From Cristatella mucedo (Eukaryota > Bryozoa > Phylactolaemata > Cristatellidae), in assembly GCA_009760855.2 (NCBI GenBank), contig WPIO01000086.1:917001-981000 (forward strand): DNA of 64,000 nt, in the 5' to 3' direction. Shown here piece after piece: positions 40,980-52,939 of this stretch (its first letter is position 1; each line of letters starts with the position of its first letter). Made by a program: the position numbers and the translations under genes. The notes under the pieces are model-generated. The model saw only the letters and a program-made list of their open reading frames with translations. It was not told where the DNA came from and did not search any database.

Positions 40980-43900
40980 ATTAACATTCTTTTAAATATT
41001 CAAAGCATTTTCCGTTAGTCTCTTTCATTCTATAGTGACCTTAACTAAGTGAATGTATTCCACAATCTAACCAGTAACGTTCTGAGTCAAATGCTAATAG
41101 TGCTTTTTTTTAGATTGTGTTATAGTATAAATTTAGTGATTTCTAGATTGAAATCTTGATTGATTACAATAAACAGCATATCTTGTTTAAAGACAAACAA
41201 CATAATCAGAATGTGTCAAACATTTTTTTACTACATCTTTCTGTGTTCCTTTTGCTTTTACAACTGCAGATTTAACTTATATTACTTTATGTTTCTTGAT
41301 AGCTATCTGCATTGAATAAAGTTTTGGTCTTAAGAAAACACCCTCATCAAGTACAATTGATTTTTCAATCATAACGCCTTTCTCATCTTTAATGAAATTT
41401 CTTGTTTTTGGATCTATTGAGTATTTTTCAAATATTTCACCTTTAACTTACCTAGACTACCCTTGTTAGCAGCAACGATCTTCTCAGCCCCTTCTAATTT
41501 CCATGTATCTTGATTCTTAGGATATCCAGATAAATCAAGATAATCCAAATAAGTTGCAAAATCATAATATAAATTATGATTATTTACTTTCCTTACTAAA
41601 GAATCAGTATCAGTATATGCCAGTGTTACTTTATCATTATAATAATCTTATACAGTAGTATAATAGAAATCTTGTATCATTAGTTTTTAAATATCTAGAA
41701 TTGTAAAACCCAAGTAAATAGATTAATCAAGACAGATCTTTGCTTTTGTTGTTTCAATTCCAACTAAACTTTGATTAAACAACCTTCGATCTTTAAATCT
41801 TGCTCTCATTACTCTTTTATCTGAAACTGCTACATCCCTATCATATTTTAGGTCAAACACTTCAATGTTTATTCGTTCTCCATTTAAGACATTTTACATA
41901 ACAACATTTTCGATTGTTATTCCAACAAAAGCATTGTTTTTAAGCTTATAATATTCTTTTTCAAATTCATCTGTTGTTTTTTTTCTTCTAGCAGTATTAT
42001 TAGGAATATATCCATTCAACCATTTACTTTGTGTAAAACTCATTACTCTATGTATCTTTGTTAATACGTACCCTCTTTCAATTGCAAGTTGTAGGTTTCT
42101 ATAATGGATAACATATTTAACTTTTGGTTTTAGATCAACAATCGGTTTTTCTAATTTACTTTCGGAATCATGTATTGTTTCTTATTGTCATTAAGTAGTG
42201 ATTTCTTTTGACATTCAGAATATTCTTCAACATATATTTTTCTCCCAATTGGCAAAAAAGGATAATCAGAATAAACATCGTGTAATTCATCAGGACAGTG
42301 CCTATCTACTTCAAAAGCACAACCTGTTTCGGCATCTTTTTTTAATGCTAATATCTTCCAACTTGTAAACTTTTTATTCGTCTATTATCTAAAAACTTGA
42401 AATTAGAAATTGGAAGTGGTTGTGTCGGTGCTGTAGCGTATAATGATCTTCAATCAACATAAAGCAGCCAACTATTTTTTTTTGTAGTATCATAATTAGA
42501 TGACATCTCATCGTTTGCATTAATATGTCTACACGATGCTTGTTTTATTCCTTCTCTTATTTCGCTCTCAAAGAAGTCAAAACGCTCAAAGTTTGTTAAC
42601 AAATCTATTTTAACCTTTGAAAATCTCAAACCTGCAGACCAATTTAAAACTGGTGCAGTAAGGAAATTGGCAGAATCTAAGCCGTCAATTTTCTTTGATA
42701 AATGTCTAAAATGTTGAAATACATCAGTTAATAATAGTTACATAAATATCACTATACTTTTTCAATGTATATTCTGTGTCAGGATCTATTTTTTTCATTA
42801 ATGCCCCAACTTTCTTAACATGATTATAATCTTATTTATCTATGTTTGTATAATTTATTGTACTAAAAAAACTTTTAATTGGAAGTAGTGACTTTTCAAA
42901 GCCTTAAAAATGAATCTATATATTCACATGGTAACAAACCTTTTCTTTAAAAAAAAACAAAATCCTAGCTGATTAAACAGCCTCTTTTTGTATAGCGACA
43001 GAAGAGCCTTTACGGCTATCACCACCGCTTGCAGTGGCGATAAAGAATCGCCCACCACAGGAATCGAACCCACGACCTCGGGACCGAGGTCGTGAAAGCA
43101 ACCGCCTTACCTAGTATGCCATCACGGCTCACCAATAGATCGAATTCTTTATAATCTAACATAGAAAAGTATTTTCTTTTTTGTTCTAAGGGTTTTCCTT
43201 ATTTAACAACATTATTAATAAGATCTGCTAAACATGTGTACAGAATTTGTAAAGAGTCTTTAAAACTAAGTGAACCAATTTCTATGTTTATTTATTTCTC
43301 ATTGTTATTGACAATAACTTTTTTATTTAGTTTTAAATCCTGAAACTCTTGCACAAATGAATTTGAGTCATAACCTTTTAAATTGTGAGTAAATATTGGA
43401 AGTTAAAACTTCTTAGGAATAATGCTGAGAATTAAATTACAAACATTATGAGCAGCTCCTCTATACTTTCCTGTTAGATGGAAATGATCTAAAAATGTAT
43501 CATCATTTAAATCTAAACCGCAAATGTGACAAATAGTTGCAAGCTCAAAATCTTCTCCATCTTATCTTCTTTTTTTAAACAACTATAATCAAATGTATTG
43601 CATTTATCAAGAATAGGTTCTATTTCATTTTTATTTTTTCAACTTCTTCCAATGAACTCTTCCAGAGAACTTTTTAATAGCTCTCTAACATTATTAGGAC
43701 CATTGAATAACTTAAATGTTCTTTGAGTACCTTCATAATCTATAATAGTATAACCAGATGAATAAGGGATATGCTTTTGAAAAGTACCTTGTGGTGTGTT
43801 AAGGTCTTCCTTATCAGTTTTTTAAACACTTGTAAGCAAACATTAAAAGTCTGCATATGCAACATAAGGACACCATAATTTTTTTGCTCAATTTCTAAAA

Positions 43901-45141
43901 TAACATTTATCTCCTTTTTTACTATCAGAACGTGGCATTGCTATTCTAGATTTACCATCACTTCCACGTTTGCAAGCTTCAATGTGAGATTATAAGTTAT
44001 CTTTAGAGTAAAATCTACATAGACATCTTTTACAAGTAAGTTGTGTTACATAACCTTTGCTACTTCTACATAAACCATTAAAGTTTTTAATATATACATA
44101 ATGAGAGCTGTTTTTATTTGGACTAGTATAAAAAAGAACATCTCAGTGTTTCTCTTTTTATTAATCAACTACTGTAAGCGGAGTTAATATGTTATTATCA
44201 TATTTATAAACATTAATAGTAATATTAAATAATTCTGCTAAATGTGGAATGTCAACAAAATTTAATAGATTTAAAGGGCAATTTTCCTTAAAAGTAAATA
44301 ATTCTTCTATTCTCTCCAGATTGTGTGAGTACTTTTCCTGTGATATTTCCCTTAAATCAGGAGTAGATTCTGGATAATTCTCTCTCAGACGAAGGAATCT
44401 CAATACGCACCATAAAGCGCAAAGATTATCTGATTCATTATTTATATCAATTTTTGGTCTCTTCTTTTGTAATCCTTCTGGCATTTGTAAATAACTACCA
44501 ACAAATGTATGTCTAAAATAAGAAAACTTCGCATCCAATTAGAACATTTTTCTAACCATTCTTCTACTCTCTTTTTAAAAGCTGCAAATTGAGTTCTAAT
44601 TATTCTATAAAATTGGAAACTCTATTTATTTTTGACTTAATTACTCCTGCAAATGGCTGATAATTAAATGCACCACTTTCTGAGGCTAAAATAGGCGAAT
44701 AACAAGGGTCAGTTTTAAGTCGCTCTTGTTTTAAAGTAGTGCTTTAATAACTAATTTCAATTCTGCTCCAATCTAATCATATATTACATCAAAATCAATT
44801 AAATTTTTTTCTAATCCAATATATTTATGATCTAAAAATTTAGCATCTGCAGTAGCTTTTCCTAAAAACCATCTTGTTTCTTGTATTTTTATCAATCTCT
44901 TAGCTTCTCTATCGAAAGATTGTCCGTTATTAGTCTTACCAGTTTTCTTAGCAATAGGACTATCCAATCTAATAACTGCTGGGTTTCTAAAAATTGCAAT
45001 CATTGCATACAAACTATCTTTTGAGAAAGGACATTTTAGAAGAAGACCTGTATGTTTTCTTACTTCTTCTCTAATACGTTTTGCATGTTCGCTAAATTGT
45101 TTACCCTATCGCCGCATAAAGTAATCAATGTTTTGGGACAT
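40980..45141 (-). pseudogene. Protein-primed family B DNA polymerase, full length but broken
   Basis: Likely start ATG 45141. The N-terminal region includes FSKDSLYAMIAIFRNPAV (about 45010) and ESDNLCALWCVLRFLRLREN (about 44430), a Polinton PolB feature. Then come motif A-like RSLYATAPTQPLPISNFKFL (about 42440, preceded by a TGA), DELHDVYSDYPF (about 42280), motif C AYTDTDSL intact at about 41600-41625, and the end FDSERYWLDCGIHSLS near 41080. Without the SINE at 42962-43137 the gene is about 4 kb, or some 1,300 codons, a normal length. Many frameshifts and stops. Confidence 0.85.
42962..43137 (-). repeat. tRNA-derived SINE, family 1, inserted in PolB
   Basis: Box A TGGCATACTAGG (43110-43121, minus), box B GGTTCGATTCC (43060-43070), and a tRNA-like anticodon arm ACGACCTCGGTCCCGAGGTC. 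Ends TAATCAGCTAGGATTT plus an A-rich run on the plus side. More complete than the 35050 copy. Confidence 0.85.
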
Positions 45142-45224
45142 ATATAAAGATAGAAATTTTGTTTTATAAATCTTGTAATAATTGCAGATATTTTTTACTG
45201 TTATATAGTCATATAAACTTAAAC

Positions 45225-45411
45225 AACTCCAAGTAGTGTGTAAATGAATGGAATGGAGAATTGGGTCTCGAGAATGATGGCAGCCATTAAATAAATCGGA
45301 CGATGAGAAACGATCAGGCGTGAGCGAGATTGTTTATCGGAGGACGGTTAATTTAATTGTTGACGTCACTTGAATGAGCCCTATGCTCCATTCCATTAAT
45401 TTACATGCTAC
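45225..45411 (-). repeat. Right terminal inverted repeat of Polinton B
   Basis: Complement of the left TIR. Its own two ends are inverted copies of each other: GTAGTGTGTAAATGAATGGA at 45233-45252 and, on the other strand from 45411, GTAGCATGTAAATTAATGGA. So each TIR is itself bracketed by short inverted repeats of about 35 bases. Confidence 0.75.
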
Positions 45412-45589
45412 CCAGGTACTTTGCATGTGCACCAGTGCTCGGGGCTATGACCTTAAGGGCTCAATAACTGACTTAGCTGCAGTGCAGATGAGAGTTTGTA
45501 CCTGTCTTAAACTCAAGCGACTACTTGCTCCTATCATGTGTATGCTTGCCGGTGGTTACAAACATCCCTGGTATATAGCCTAGAGACTG

Positions 45590-45700
45590 ACGCGTCAACC
45601 GAGTTTCTCCGAGGTCGCAGGCTCATGCCCGGTGGCGTATTTGAAGCACCTGAATATAGACAAGTTCTCGGAAGGCGCTTTGCAAAGTAATTATATTTCT
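45590..45700 (+). repeat. SINE family 2 relic, 3' half with LINE-like tail
   Basis: CCGAGGTCGCAGGCTCATGC matches the box-B side of the SINE at 21290-21455, and AAGTTCTCGGAAGGCGCTTT followed by GCAAAGTA matches the LINE 3' end (AAGTTCTCTGATGGCGCTTT, ATCAAGTA at 34764-34792). Confidence 0.65.
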
Positions 45701-45954
45701 ATCATAACAATATACTTGAAACGTTGGTAGCTTAACTCACCTTTGCCTGTTGCTGAACTTACTCGTTTCTATTGTGGGGCTCCCGCCTCCGTTCGAGCTG
45801 GTGCCCAATTCAAAACACCAATTTCCCTCCTTCTAGCATCCTTCACGATGGTAACTGTGCGATACAGCCATGTATTTCATGACTAAAACTACAATAATCA
45901 ACTCTTAAAGATATTGGTACAACCCTTACATCATTCTACCCGGGCTAAGCTGCC

Positions 45955-46010
45955 GACATGGTTCGGTCCAGCGGTCAAGTTGCTCCCCCGACCGAGGTCT
46001 GGCAAAATGC
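45955..46010 (+). repeat. SINE family 2 relic, 5' half
   Basis: ATGGTTCGGTCCAGCGGTCA and CCGACCGAGGTC resemble the box-A half of the SINE at 21290-21455. Confidence 0.5.
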
Positions 46011-47382
46011 CTTCATGTGTTACCAGAATGTAAGAATGAGTGCTTCTAGGAAGTTCTAGGATTAATATAAATAAATTATTTATTTAATTTTAATCTTAAA
46101 TTTAAGGGCAGAAATTCACTAAGTACACACCGAAAATAACTATGTTTTCGATCCATGCTATAGTAAGGCCGCCATTGCAATGGACCACCTTGCCGGCAGC
46201 ATGGCATTTTGGCGGCGTGCGGCTGAGGTACGTATCGCGTGCGACAGATTGTAGCCGTATCCGTGCTTCTCAAGTGGATACTTGTAATTGTATGGTAGTT
46301 CTTCGATTTGGTAAAGTTTGATTGCAGTTTTAGTGAGTGGCTCAATCGAACCTCATTTTCGTCGCAGTTAATCGCCCTGCCGTTATGCCGCCATGCCATT
46401 CCGAGTGTCCGCCCAGTGCTAACTTCTTAGCCGCTTATTTAAAGTCATTGCATTGACTTAGTTGCCTTAATAATATCGCGGCATGCGTTAATATAAATGC
46501 GACGCTTTTGGGTGACTTTACATCGGCAGCGATATGTATCCATGAGTCGGGCTCTTTAGCTGTGTTGCTTGTTCGATTTGTTTTGCTGCGGTATTTTTGG
46601 CCGCATTAGGAACTGTTGGGGATGCTTGTACTAAGGCTTGCAACGGCTATGCTCCACTATCTCTAGCTGCTAGCAGTGGAAGCGGCAGTATTATGTGTGT
46701 GACAGCGACTCGACTTGAATTGTTCTTTTCTTTCAGCATTCACCAAGCATCCACCTCTATTGGATTCTGTGCAGCCAGGTTACAACGCATCTACTTGCCA
46801 TTAAGGTACACTTACATTCAATTCTTCAAATGCGTTTTTTACTCTTGCTTCACTGCATAATGAAAACAGTCAGGACACAAGTTGTACTGACTGTTTTGGT
46901 TACCACCTAGCTTGCATGCCCCTAAGTTTACTTGCCTCTCTACAGCTATGGAAACTGTTTCTGTAGGCTATTATCTGCTACGTTCGTTGATGTGTACAGC
47001 ATCAGAAATTCTTTATTACTTTTCTGAGGTGCAGCTTCATCAGCTGATCTCATATGCTTGGAATATAGCCCATTGTTAATGCTGGGTTGGTAGCAACCGT
47101 CTTTGCCACTAACATGTATTTGTTGTGCTGGATCCTTAAATAGCAATCCACCTTTCATGTTATGGGTTAGCTGTGTTTGGACAGGCCATCCATCATGTAG
47201 CTGGTCAGAACGTTCTGTCTGCCTAGCCCTTTGTTAGAGCTGTTTCATTTGTGAGTGCATGCACTATTGGTAGTGAATTGTAAACCCTTGTGTGTGCCTG
47301 TGTATGTATGAGCCAAGTAGGGATGCCTAGCAAGCAAATGGAAACAACCAGGAGGTACTACTAACTAAAACGAATAGCTGCG

Positions 47383-47466
47383 ATGGCAGCAGCAGCGCCA
47401 GACATGAGGCTGCAACCTTATGCTACAGACAGCAATCGGCTTACAGTATTTGGAATCGAGCAATTG
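47383..47466 (+). CDS. Candidate first coding exon of a host gene
   Basis: ATG in a good context (GCGATGG) opens 28 codons starting MAAAAPDMRLQPYATDS and ending exactly at a consensus splice donor (TTG then GTAAGT, 47467-47472). No downstream exon was identified in the following sequence. It stands out because nothing around it looks like a transposon. The protein family is not recognised. Confidence 0.35.
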
Positions 47467-48659
47467 GTAAGTATGCTGGCTAGCAAAGCTTTAGCATTGC
47501 CGACCTCGTAACCTATGAATGAAGGCCTCGTGTTTATTATTCTTCTGTAGCTGCTTTCATTATTGCACCTTTATTTGTGCACGCACCCCAACTTGGTAAA
47601 TGTTGTACTAGTGCATATCAGTGTCCTCGCTTGGCAGCATGCGTGTGGTTCGAATATTGGGAGTGGCATATGGCTTTGTAATTATTGGTGGCTGTATTTA
47701 TGTCACCCCTTTCAGTTATCTTAGGTATGCCATCAATCTTTGAACTGTCCTTCAATCTGATGGCATGTAGTCGAATAACAACCGTAGTACAACTTGTGTT
47801 TGTGCAATTTCATCTCTATCTGTTCCTCAGTGGCCGACTTTCCGTGATAAATTGTAGGTTAGGGTGGTTTCTGGGTAGGCGTTAGTAAGGACTTGTTAGT
47901 ATCTAGAGCGGGAAGGTGGCTCAGGTAGTGGTTAGCATTACTAGCAGTTATCATTCGTTAGAACTAGCTAGCAGTCTGATTATTGTTTTGTCTGGGGAGG
48001 GAATGGGCGTGTACTTAAGGTTGAAATTTAGCCAATAGTTATGGTTGATGAAGTACAATGCATCCAGTCTATTAATTCTCTTTTGATGGTCAGATCTCTT
48101 GAGTCTACGAGCTTGTTTAAACGGTTTCAGTTATTACTCATACCAATCTTATGTTGTTATGGCTGCTAATGCACCCAACCCTTGATGAGTTCGACTCAGC
48201 TGTCTGCTTTAGTGCAAGATGTCAGAATTTTTCTTTGTCAGTGCTTGCTGCTATCAACGAATTGAAGTAATTGTTTCCGAACCTGTCTTCAGGGATTCAG
48301 AATCGTAATAATTGTGAACTTCATTTGTATTTAATAATCAGTTGATCATACAAATTATAGTTTTTAAAATTCCCAGTTGATATCGAAAGTTTTGTTGCAT
48401 TTGGTCACAGAGGAGGTTATGTAGTGGCATTAAGTAAAGAAGGCAAGAATGGCTGATTTAGCATTTTTCTTGCAGAAAAGACAATGGCTATTTGGTGTTT
48501 ATTTAAGGATTGCCCACCACAGGAAAATTGTAATATGGGCTATACATTGTTACCTTTGTAAGTTCCACGGCCCCATGCACATTAGCTGAAATGTGGTACA
48601 TGTGAAATTTTATTTATTTATTTCATTTATTTGCATTAAATTACATGTCACTGAATTTA

Positions 48660-48750
48660 ATATTAATTTAATAATGCACTTGATGTAGCACCCTCTGAGA
48701 GATCATTTCTCTCTAGGCATTTTACATTAAGTGCAAATGAAGCTCGATCG
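48660..48750 (-). repeat. LINE 3'-UTR relic
   Basis: TAATGCACTTGATGTAGCAC, CTCTGAGAGATCATTTCTCT and AGGCATTTTACATTAAGTGC follow the order of the LINE 3' end at 25180-25235 (complement of 34740-34800). Confidence 0.65.
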
Positions 48751-49890
48751 AAGGGTTGATCTCGATCTAGCAGTTTTTAGCTACTTAATAATAATATATT
48801 TGGGTGCTAGATCAAGTTTTAGGGTTTAAGTTTTAAGTACTACCCAAAAGTACGAAAAGGTCGTTTTTATCGGTTTAGAACTCAAGACTGTTTGTATTTT
48901 ACACGTTTGAATTTAGTGAGACGTCTCGAAATCCCGTCTTTTTGAAATTCGTTTTTCCTTACGGTGGTTTTTGGGCTTGTTTGAGTGTCTTCGAAGTGGT
49001 TTGGCCCGCCGTGACCTTGTTAGCCAATTATTATCGGTCCCATTGAGCAGCACATCCTTACTGTTGGTTGTTCTCAACTCGGTGTGGCGTCGTGTTCAAT
49101 GTTCATCGTCGGAAGCTGTGATTCCAAATCCACTTCGGTGAATTGCCTGAGCAATTGTGGCATAATTGTATAAATAAGTGTCATGTAGTTGTACTATTTT
49201 TCTGGAGGAGCTCAAGAGTGAAATCAGTTATCATAACAGGTAAAAATTTGGTTTTTCAATACTATGCCAAGCATTCATCATTTTTGCATCTGCAGAAGCA
49301 GCTGCAGAGCACTCACAAAGACAGTTGCATTGGAAAAGGCAGTCCTTCTGCTCTGACCAAGGCACTACTCAGTGACAGGCATGTTAACAACTCAACTGTA
49401 CTTGGTGTAGGAGCTCTCTAGTGAGCTGCAACTAAAACGATCCTTCATCGGTGCAGTAAGAGTTGTCGTTAGTTGTTCGTGTATTCGCTATATGTCAAAG
49501 TTCATTTTGCCCCATCTTGTCCTGGCTTGGGCATTTTTTATGCTCTGTTGGTAATATCTATCCATAAGTAGTTTAATCTAAATTCCTGCAGGAATGCCTA
49601 ACCTCCTGAACACAGTTGCTTGACCCTACATCCCCTCATTTTCATGCAAACAATCACCAGAGACTGTCAGCCACACTTGTGACATGAACCCCCAAGTCTT
49701 TCTTTGTAGTTTCTATCGGGATGAAATTATGCAGTGCCCCATTATCATTTTGAGTTTTCTCATGGAAACATTGTTCACTTGAGAGAAAATTTCCATTCAG
49801 GCTCTGCACCTATATGCACCTGTAGGCTCACCCCACGTGGTCCCCCATTCTCTCGGGCTGGCAGTTGAGGTCTGAGCCGTAAACAGTGTC

Positions 49891-49903
49891 GGGGGGGGGG
49901 GGG
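49891..49903. repeat. Poly-G run
   Basis: An uninterrupted run of about a dozen G near 49890-49903; possible G-quadruplex or assembly weak point. Confidence 0.6.
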
Positions 49904-50899
49904 GCAAATTTTAACAGTTTGGCCTCGTTCGTATTCCTTGCTTAACTATGCTCAAATGTTTGAGTGGCCTGACCACAGGCTGGAGTTGGCAAGTGAGCCA
50001 TATTGCCACAGCTGATGCCACCTAGCCAACCTGCCACATGTGCACCCATCTTTACGGTCAGCTATGGAAGGTCGTCCAGAGTCAATTTTAGAATGCCGGG
50101 TTTGTTTTTGTTTGCTTAGCTGAATGGCTCTCCTTAAATGCCCAGCAGTCATTGTGCTCAGCCACACTAGTTATTTTTTTGCAATGAATATATATTTTTA
50201 AGGATTTGTTTCTGCCATATCTGGCAACTTGATTGCATAGCATTATTAATTTCACGATACATTAATGCCTTGGTCTGTAGGTTTTGAGCTACCCTTTCTT
50301 ACATTGATTTATGTAGACTCATATTTCGTTTAATTTTGACTAAATTCATTCGACTAAGATTTGGATCACAATGCAGTCTTTCATTTTACTGGGTCTGAAA
50401 TCTTAAACGTGGGCTTTCCAGACGGTTGGAATTAATTTAGTAATGCTCCTTGCCAGGTCTAGGTTTTTAGTGAAATTAGTGTGGTTTCGAGTCAAAAGCT
50501 CACTGGGGCACATTATGACTTTTGCTTGAATGGATTTTGATTGATATCTTTATGGAATCGTTACTTTTGTGTGTGCACTGTTGAACCCGTGTTACAGTTC
50601 ACTTGCTGTTCAGCTCTGGCAGTGATTTCGTGTGGTTGCTTATCCTATTCGGGCCATCTCTACATACGACTAGTGCATAGCTATTTATTTTCTGGCCAAG
50701 GTATTTGTTTTGAATACTAGTTCACTTGGACAAGGTGATGTTGTCACTATATAAACACCTCAGATTAGGAAGACATTGAGAATGCAGAAGCCTTCTTATT
50801 CTTCTTCACGACACAAAATGGCCACTACTTTTTGCCACTTAGCCAAGTTGTGGGTTGGCCTTATATCCTCCTCTTAATCAAAGGCATTTGTCAGAGGAC

Positions 50900-51221
50900 T
50901 CAACAGTTTCTTGCCAGCTCCCCTTTTTTGATGGCATGTGATTTGTGATGCACTTGAACCAATAAGCAGCATGAGAGGCTGCACTTTGCTATGGCTGTCC
51001 CTCTATAGGTGCCCCTTTTGTGCTTCAGCACCTTCCCATAGCTTGACAGCATTGCTGCCACCACTTCTGCTTGTACCCAAGGGTGGATCCCGACCAGAGT
51101 GACTACTATTGAGCGATCAACCTGGTGCCCGGTTATGTCTTTACTCGGACGGCTGCGGTTTAGCCTCACTCTCACTCCTGAACCGCATCTTGAGGATCTT
51201 CTTAATCTTCGAGGGTGTCGA
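50900..51221 (-). pseudogene. Utopia-like ORF1 fragment (copy 0)
   Basis: The stretch HQVDRSIVVTLVGIHPWVQA and YGKVLKHKRGTYRGT is closely related to the ORF1 of the next copy (HQVDSSIVVTLIGIHPRVKV, FGKVLKHKLGTYRGT at about 53900-53780). It is followed leftward by unrelated DNA, so this is a truncated element lying downstream of a U2 scrap. Confidence 0.65.
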
Positions 51222-51238
51222 GCTGATAATAACAGATT
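51222..51238 (-). ncRNA. U2: U2 snRNA scrap at the 3' junction of Utopia-like copy 1
   Basis: On the minus strand ATCTGTTATTATCAGCT matches U2 nucleotides about 40-56 (ATCTGTTCTTATCAGCT) with one change. It lies where the 3' end of the retrotransposon meets its target. Confidence 0.6.
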
Positions 51239-51266
51239 AGGAAAGTTTTTTATTTTATGACAAAGG

Positions 51267-52939
51267 TTACACAGCCGGGCCTAGGTACACATAGGGGGAA
51301 TGACCATCGGGGTCATCGCCACCCAGGCCTCGGTTGGCCTTCGCGACAGCGAGAGCGCTCAGGCACGACTCGTTGGCAGCCACAAGGCGCCCAGGGCGCC
51401 TATGACGAAGGGTACGAGTGTCACCGTCTCGTGTACTTGTCGAAGCAGGGCGTCTGCAAGGCCCTGATACTTGGTGACGTTTTCCTTTGCCGAAAGGTTT
51501 AGGTTCCGCCATGAGCAGGATCTCGGCACTTGCAATCGTGAAGGCAGAGCGGTCAGCTACTGCCACAGCAGAATGTGACTTACCTGGGCGAAAGGTCAGG
51601 CCTACCCTCGCCCCAGTAGTGGCAGCCTGGTGAAGGAGCCGCTGTAAGCTGGTGGCTAAGAGAGCCATCTGCTAATGGGCACACATACAGGTTTGCTGAG
51701 CCAAGGCGGTAGCCGTGCCTGTCGGAGGCAGAAGCAAGCTAGCACACTAGCGGCTCCATGACCGCGTCGAACAGAATGGGCGAAAGCAGGTCGCCCTACC
51801 TGACTCCAGCAATCGATGGGAAGGGAGCCAGCGACTCCGAGCCTAGGTGCAACACAATCGTCGATCCTTGATATATCTTGGCGGACGAGGTCGATCAGTT
51901 GCTGCTCCACTTTCTGCAGGGTCTCGAAGAGAGAGTCGTGCGGGACACTGGGGAAGGCGTTCTGGAGATCCAGGAAGGCACCGCAGAGGGACCTCTTCCT
52001 TGTGGCGTCTCGGAGAGCTGATTCGACCAGAACGGACTGTTCGAGGCAGCCCGGCAGGAAGCCCTTCTGTTGCGGGGAAAAGAGCGCATGCTCGCGAGAA
52101 AAGGCTGTGAGGCGCGCGGCCAGGCATCCCCACAGGAGCTTGTACATGGTTGGCAGCAGCGTGATCGGGCAGAAGTTACCCGGGTCAGCTGGGTCCCCCT
52201 TTTTGTGGATTAGGACCGTGTGGCCCGTCTTCCAGTCTGGGGGGGGGACATCGCCAAACAGTAAACAGCCATTCAGGACCTCTGTGACAAGGCTGCAGTG
52301 GGCATCCACTGCATTCAGATGACGGTACTCAAGCCTGTCGGCCCCTGGGGACGTGTTGCTGGCCCTGCTAAGCCTAGCTGCCACCTAGGTCTTCTGCAGG
52401 GGGGCAGTGAGAACCCGATCTTGTGGTTGGGCTCTCTTGCGTCCATTATCCTGGCCATTGTACGTCGTAGACTCACTGTGTCGACTGGTCTAGCCTCAGC
52501 CTCCTTAAGCCAGAATTCGCGGCAAGTGGCACGGTCGCCCGAGAAGGTCGTGGGCATTGGCTGAAGCACGCTGCGTACTGCTCTGCCACGGTTGCAGTTT
52601 CTGCAGCCTCGAGGCCTGTTGCGGGCTCCAGCCCCTCCTGGAGGGAGGCTGGCTCGCCGGCGGTCGGTGGTTTGAGGCTGGGGAAGCGCAAGCGCTCGAT
52701 TTGCCAAGCTGAAGCCTATGCTTAACTAGGCGACGAGCAAGCGTAAGCCATGCAGAGGACATCTCGGCCACAGAGCGGCAGAAGCCTTCCCAGTCCCTAG
52801 CTGCCATGCAGGTCGCGATGGTTTTGCTCCAGCTCTCCACGAAGCCGGAGGGCTCGTCTGGATCTGGCTCTGGCCTCGGGTCCTCCACTCCCTCCTCCTC
52901 CCGATCTACCAGGGGGGCACTAGCCATTCTCTTAGGCAT
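51267..52939 (-). pseudogene. Utopia-like ORF2 (RT), copy 1, broken
   Basis: N-terminal part 52939-52400 (VDREEEGVEDPRPEPDPDEP), then RT fingers NTSPGADRLEYRHLNAVD (about 52340), palm FLDLQNAFPSVPHDSLFETL (about 51980) and a thumb-side GLTFRPGKSHSAV (about 51600). The ADD motif region is deleted or shifted near 51750. The C-terminus (51450-51267) corresponds to the end of the restriction-like endonuclease in copy 3 (KYQGLADA, LVPFVIGALGA, SCLSALAV), so most of the endonuclease is deleted. Confidence 0.7.

Larger units (their letters stand above)
25114..45411. mobile_element. Polinton B: nearly complete Maverick/adintovirus-like element with later insertions
   Basis: Bounded by inverted repeats (25114-26882, interrupted by a LINE, and 45225-45411). 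CCAGGTA lies just outside both ends in the same orientation (25107-25113 and 45412-45418), compatible with the 6-bp duplication Polintons make. Removing two LINEs and two SINEs leaves roughly 16 kb, normal for Polintons. Genes: short TM protein, integrase, zinc-ribbon protein, fibre D, minor and major capsid proteins, PLA2, membrane-active protein, fibre cassette, small ORFs, PolB. ATPase and protease are not visible and were probably lost. Most genes carry lesions. Confidence 0.85.
45419..47382. other. Host-like unassigned DNA with SINE family 2 relics
   Basis: No convincing gene seen. SINE relics are listed separately. Short frames around 46600-46860 lack family features. Confidence 0.4.
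47473..50899. other. Host-like unassigned DNA, possibly intronic
   Basis: No supported gene. Contains a LINE 3'-end relic and a homopolymer G run, listed separately. If the exon at 47383-47466 is real, this could be its first intron. Confidence 0.35.

Noticed and set aside
43060-43121. Genuine tRNA gene inside PolB
   Set aside because: Same sequence is repeated at 35050 with a common non-tRNA body; a SINE.
9340-45141. TGA read as tryptophan (alternative genetic code), suggested by TGA at expected Trp in ATPase, HNH-AP2 and integrase
   Set aside because: TAA and TAG also interrupt homologous frames, TGG is used normally, and frameshifts abound; ordinary pseudogene decay explains the stops.
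46597-46860. 87-codon plus-strand frame as secreted protein
   Set aside because: No signal peptide pattern or family feature; composition not convincing.
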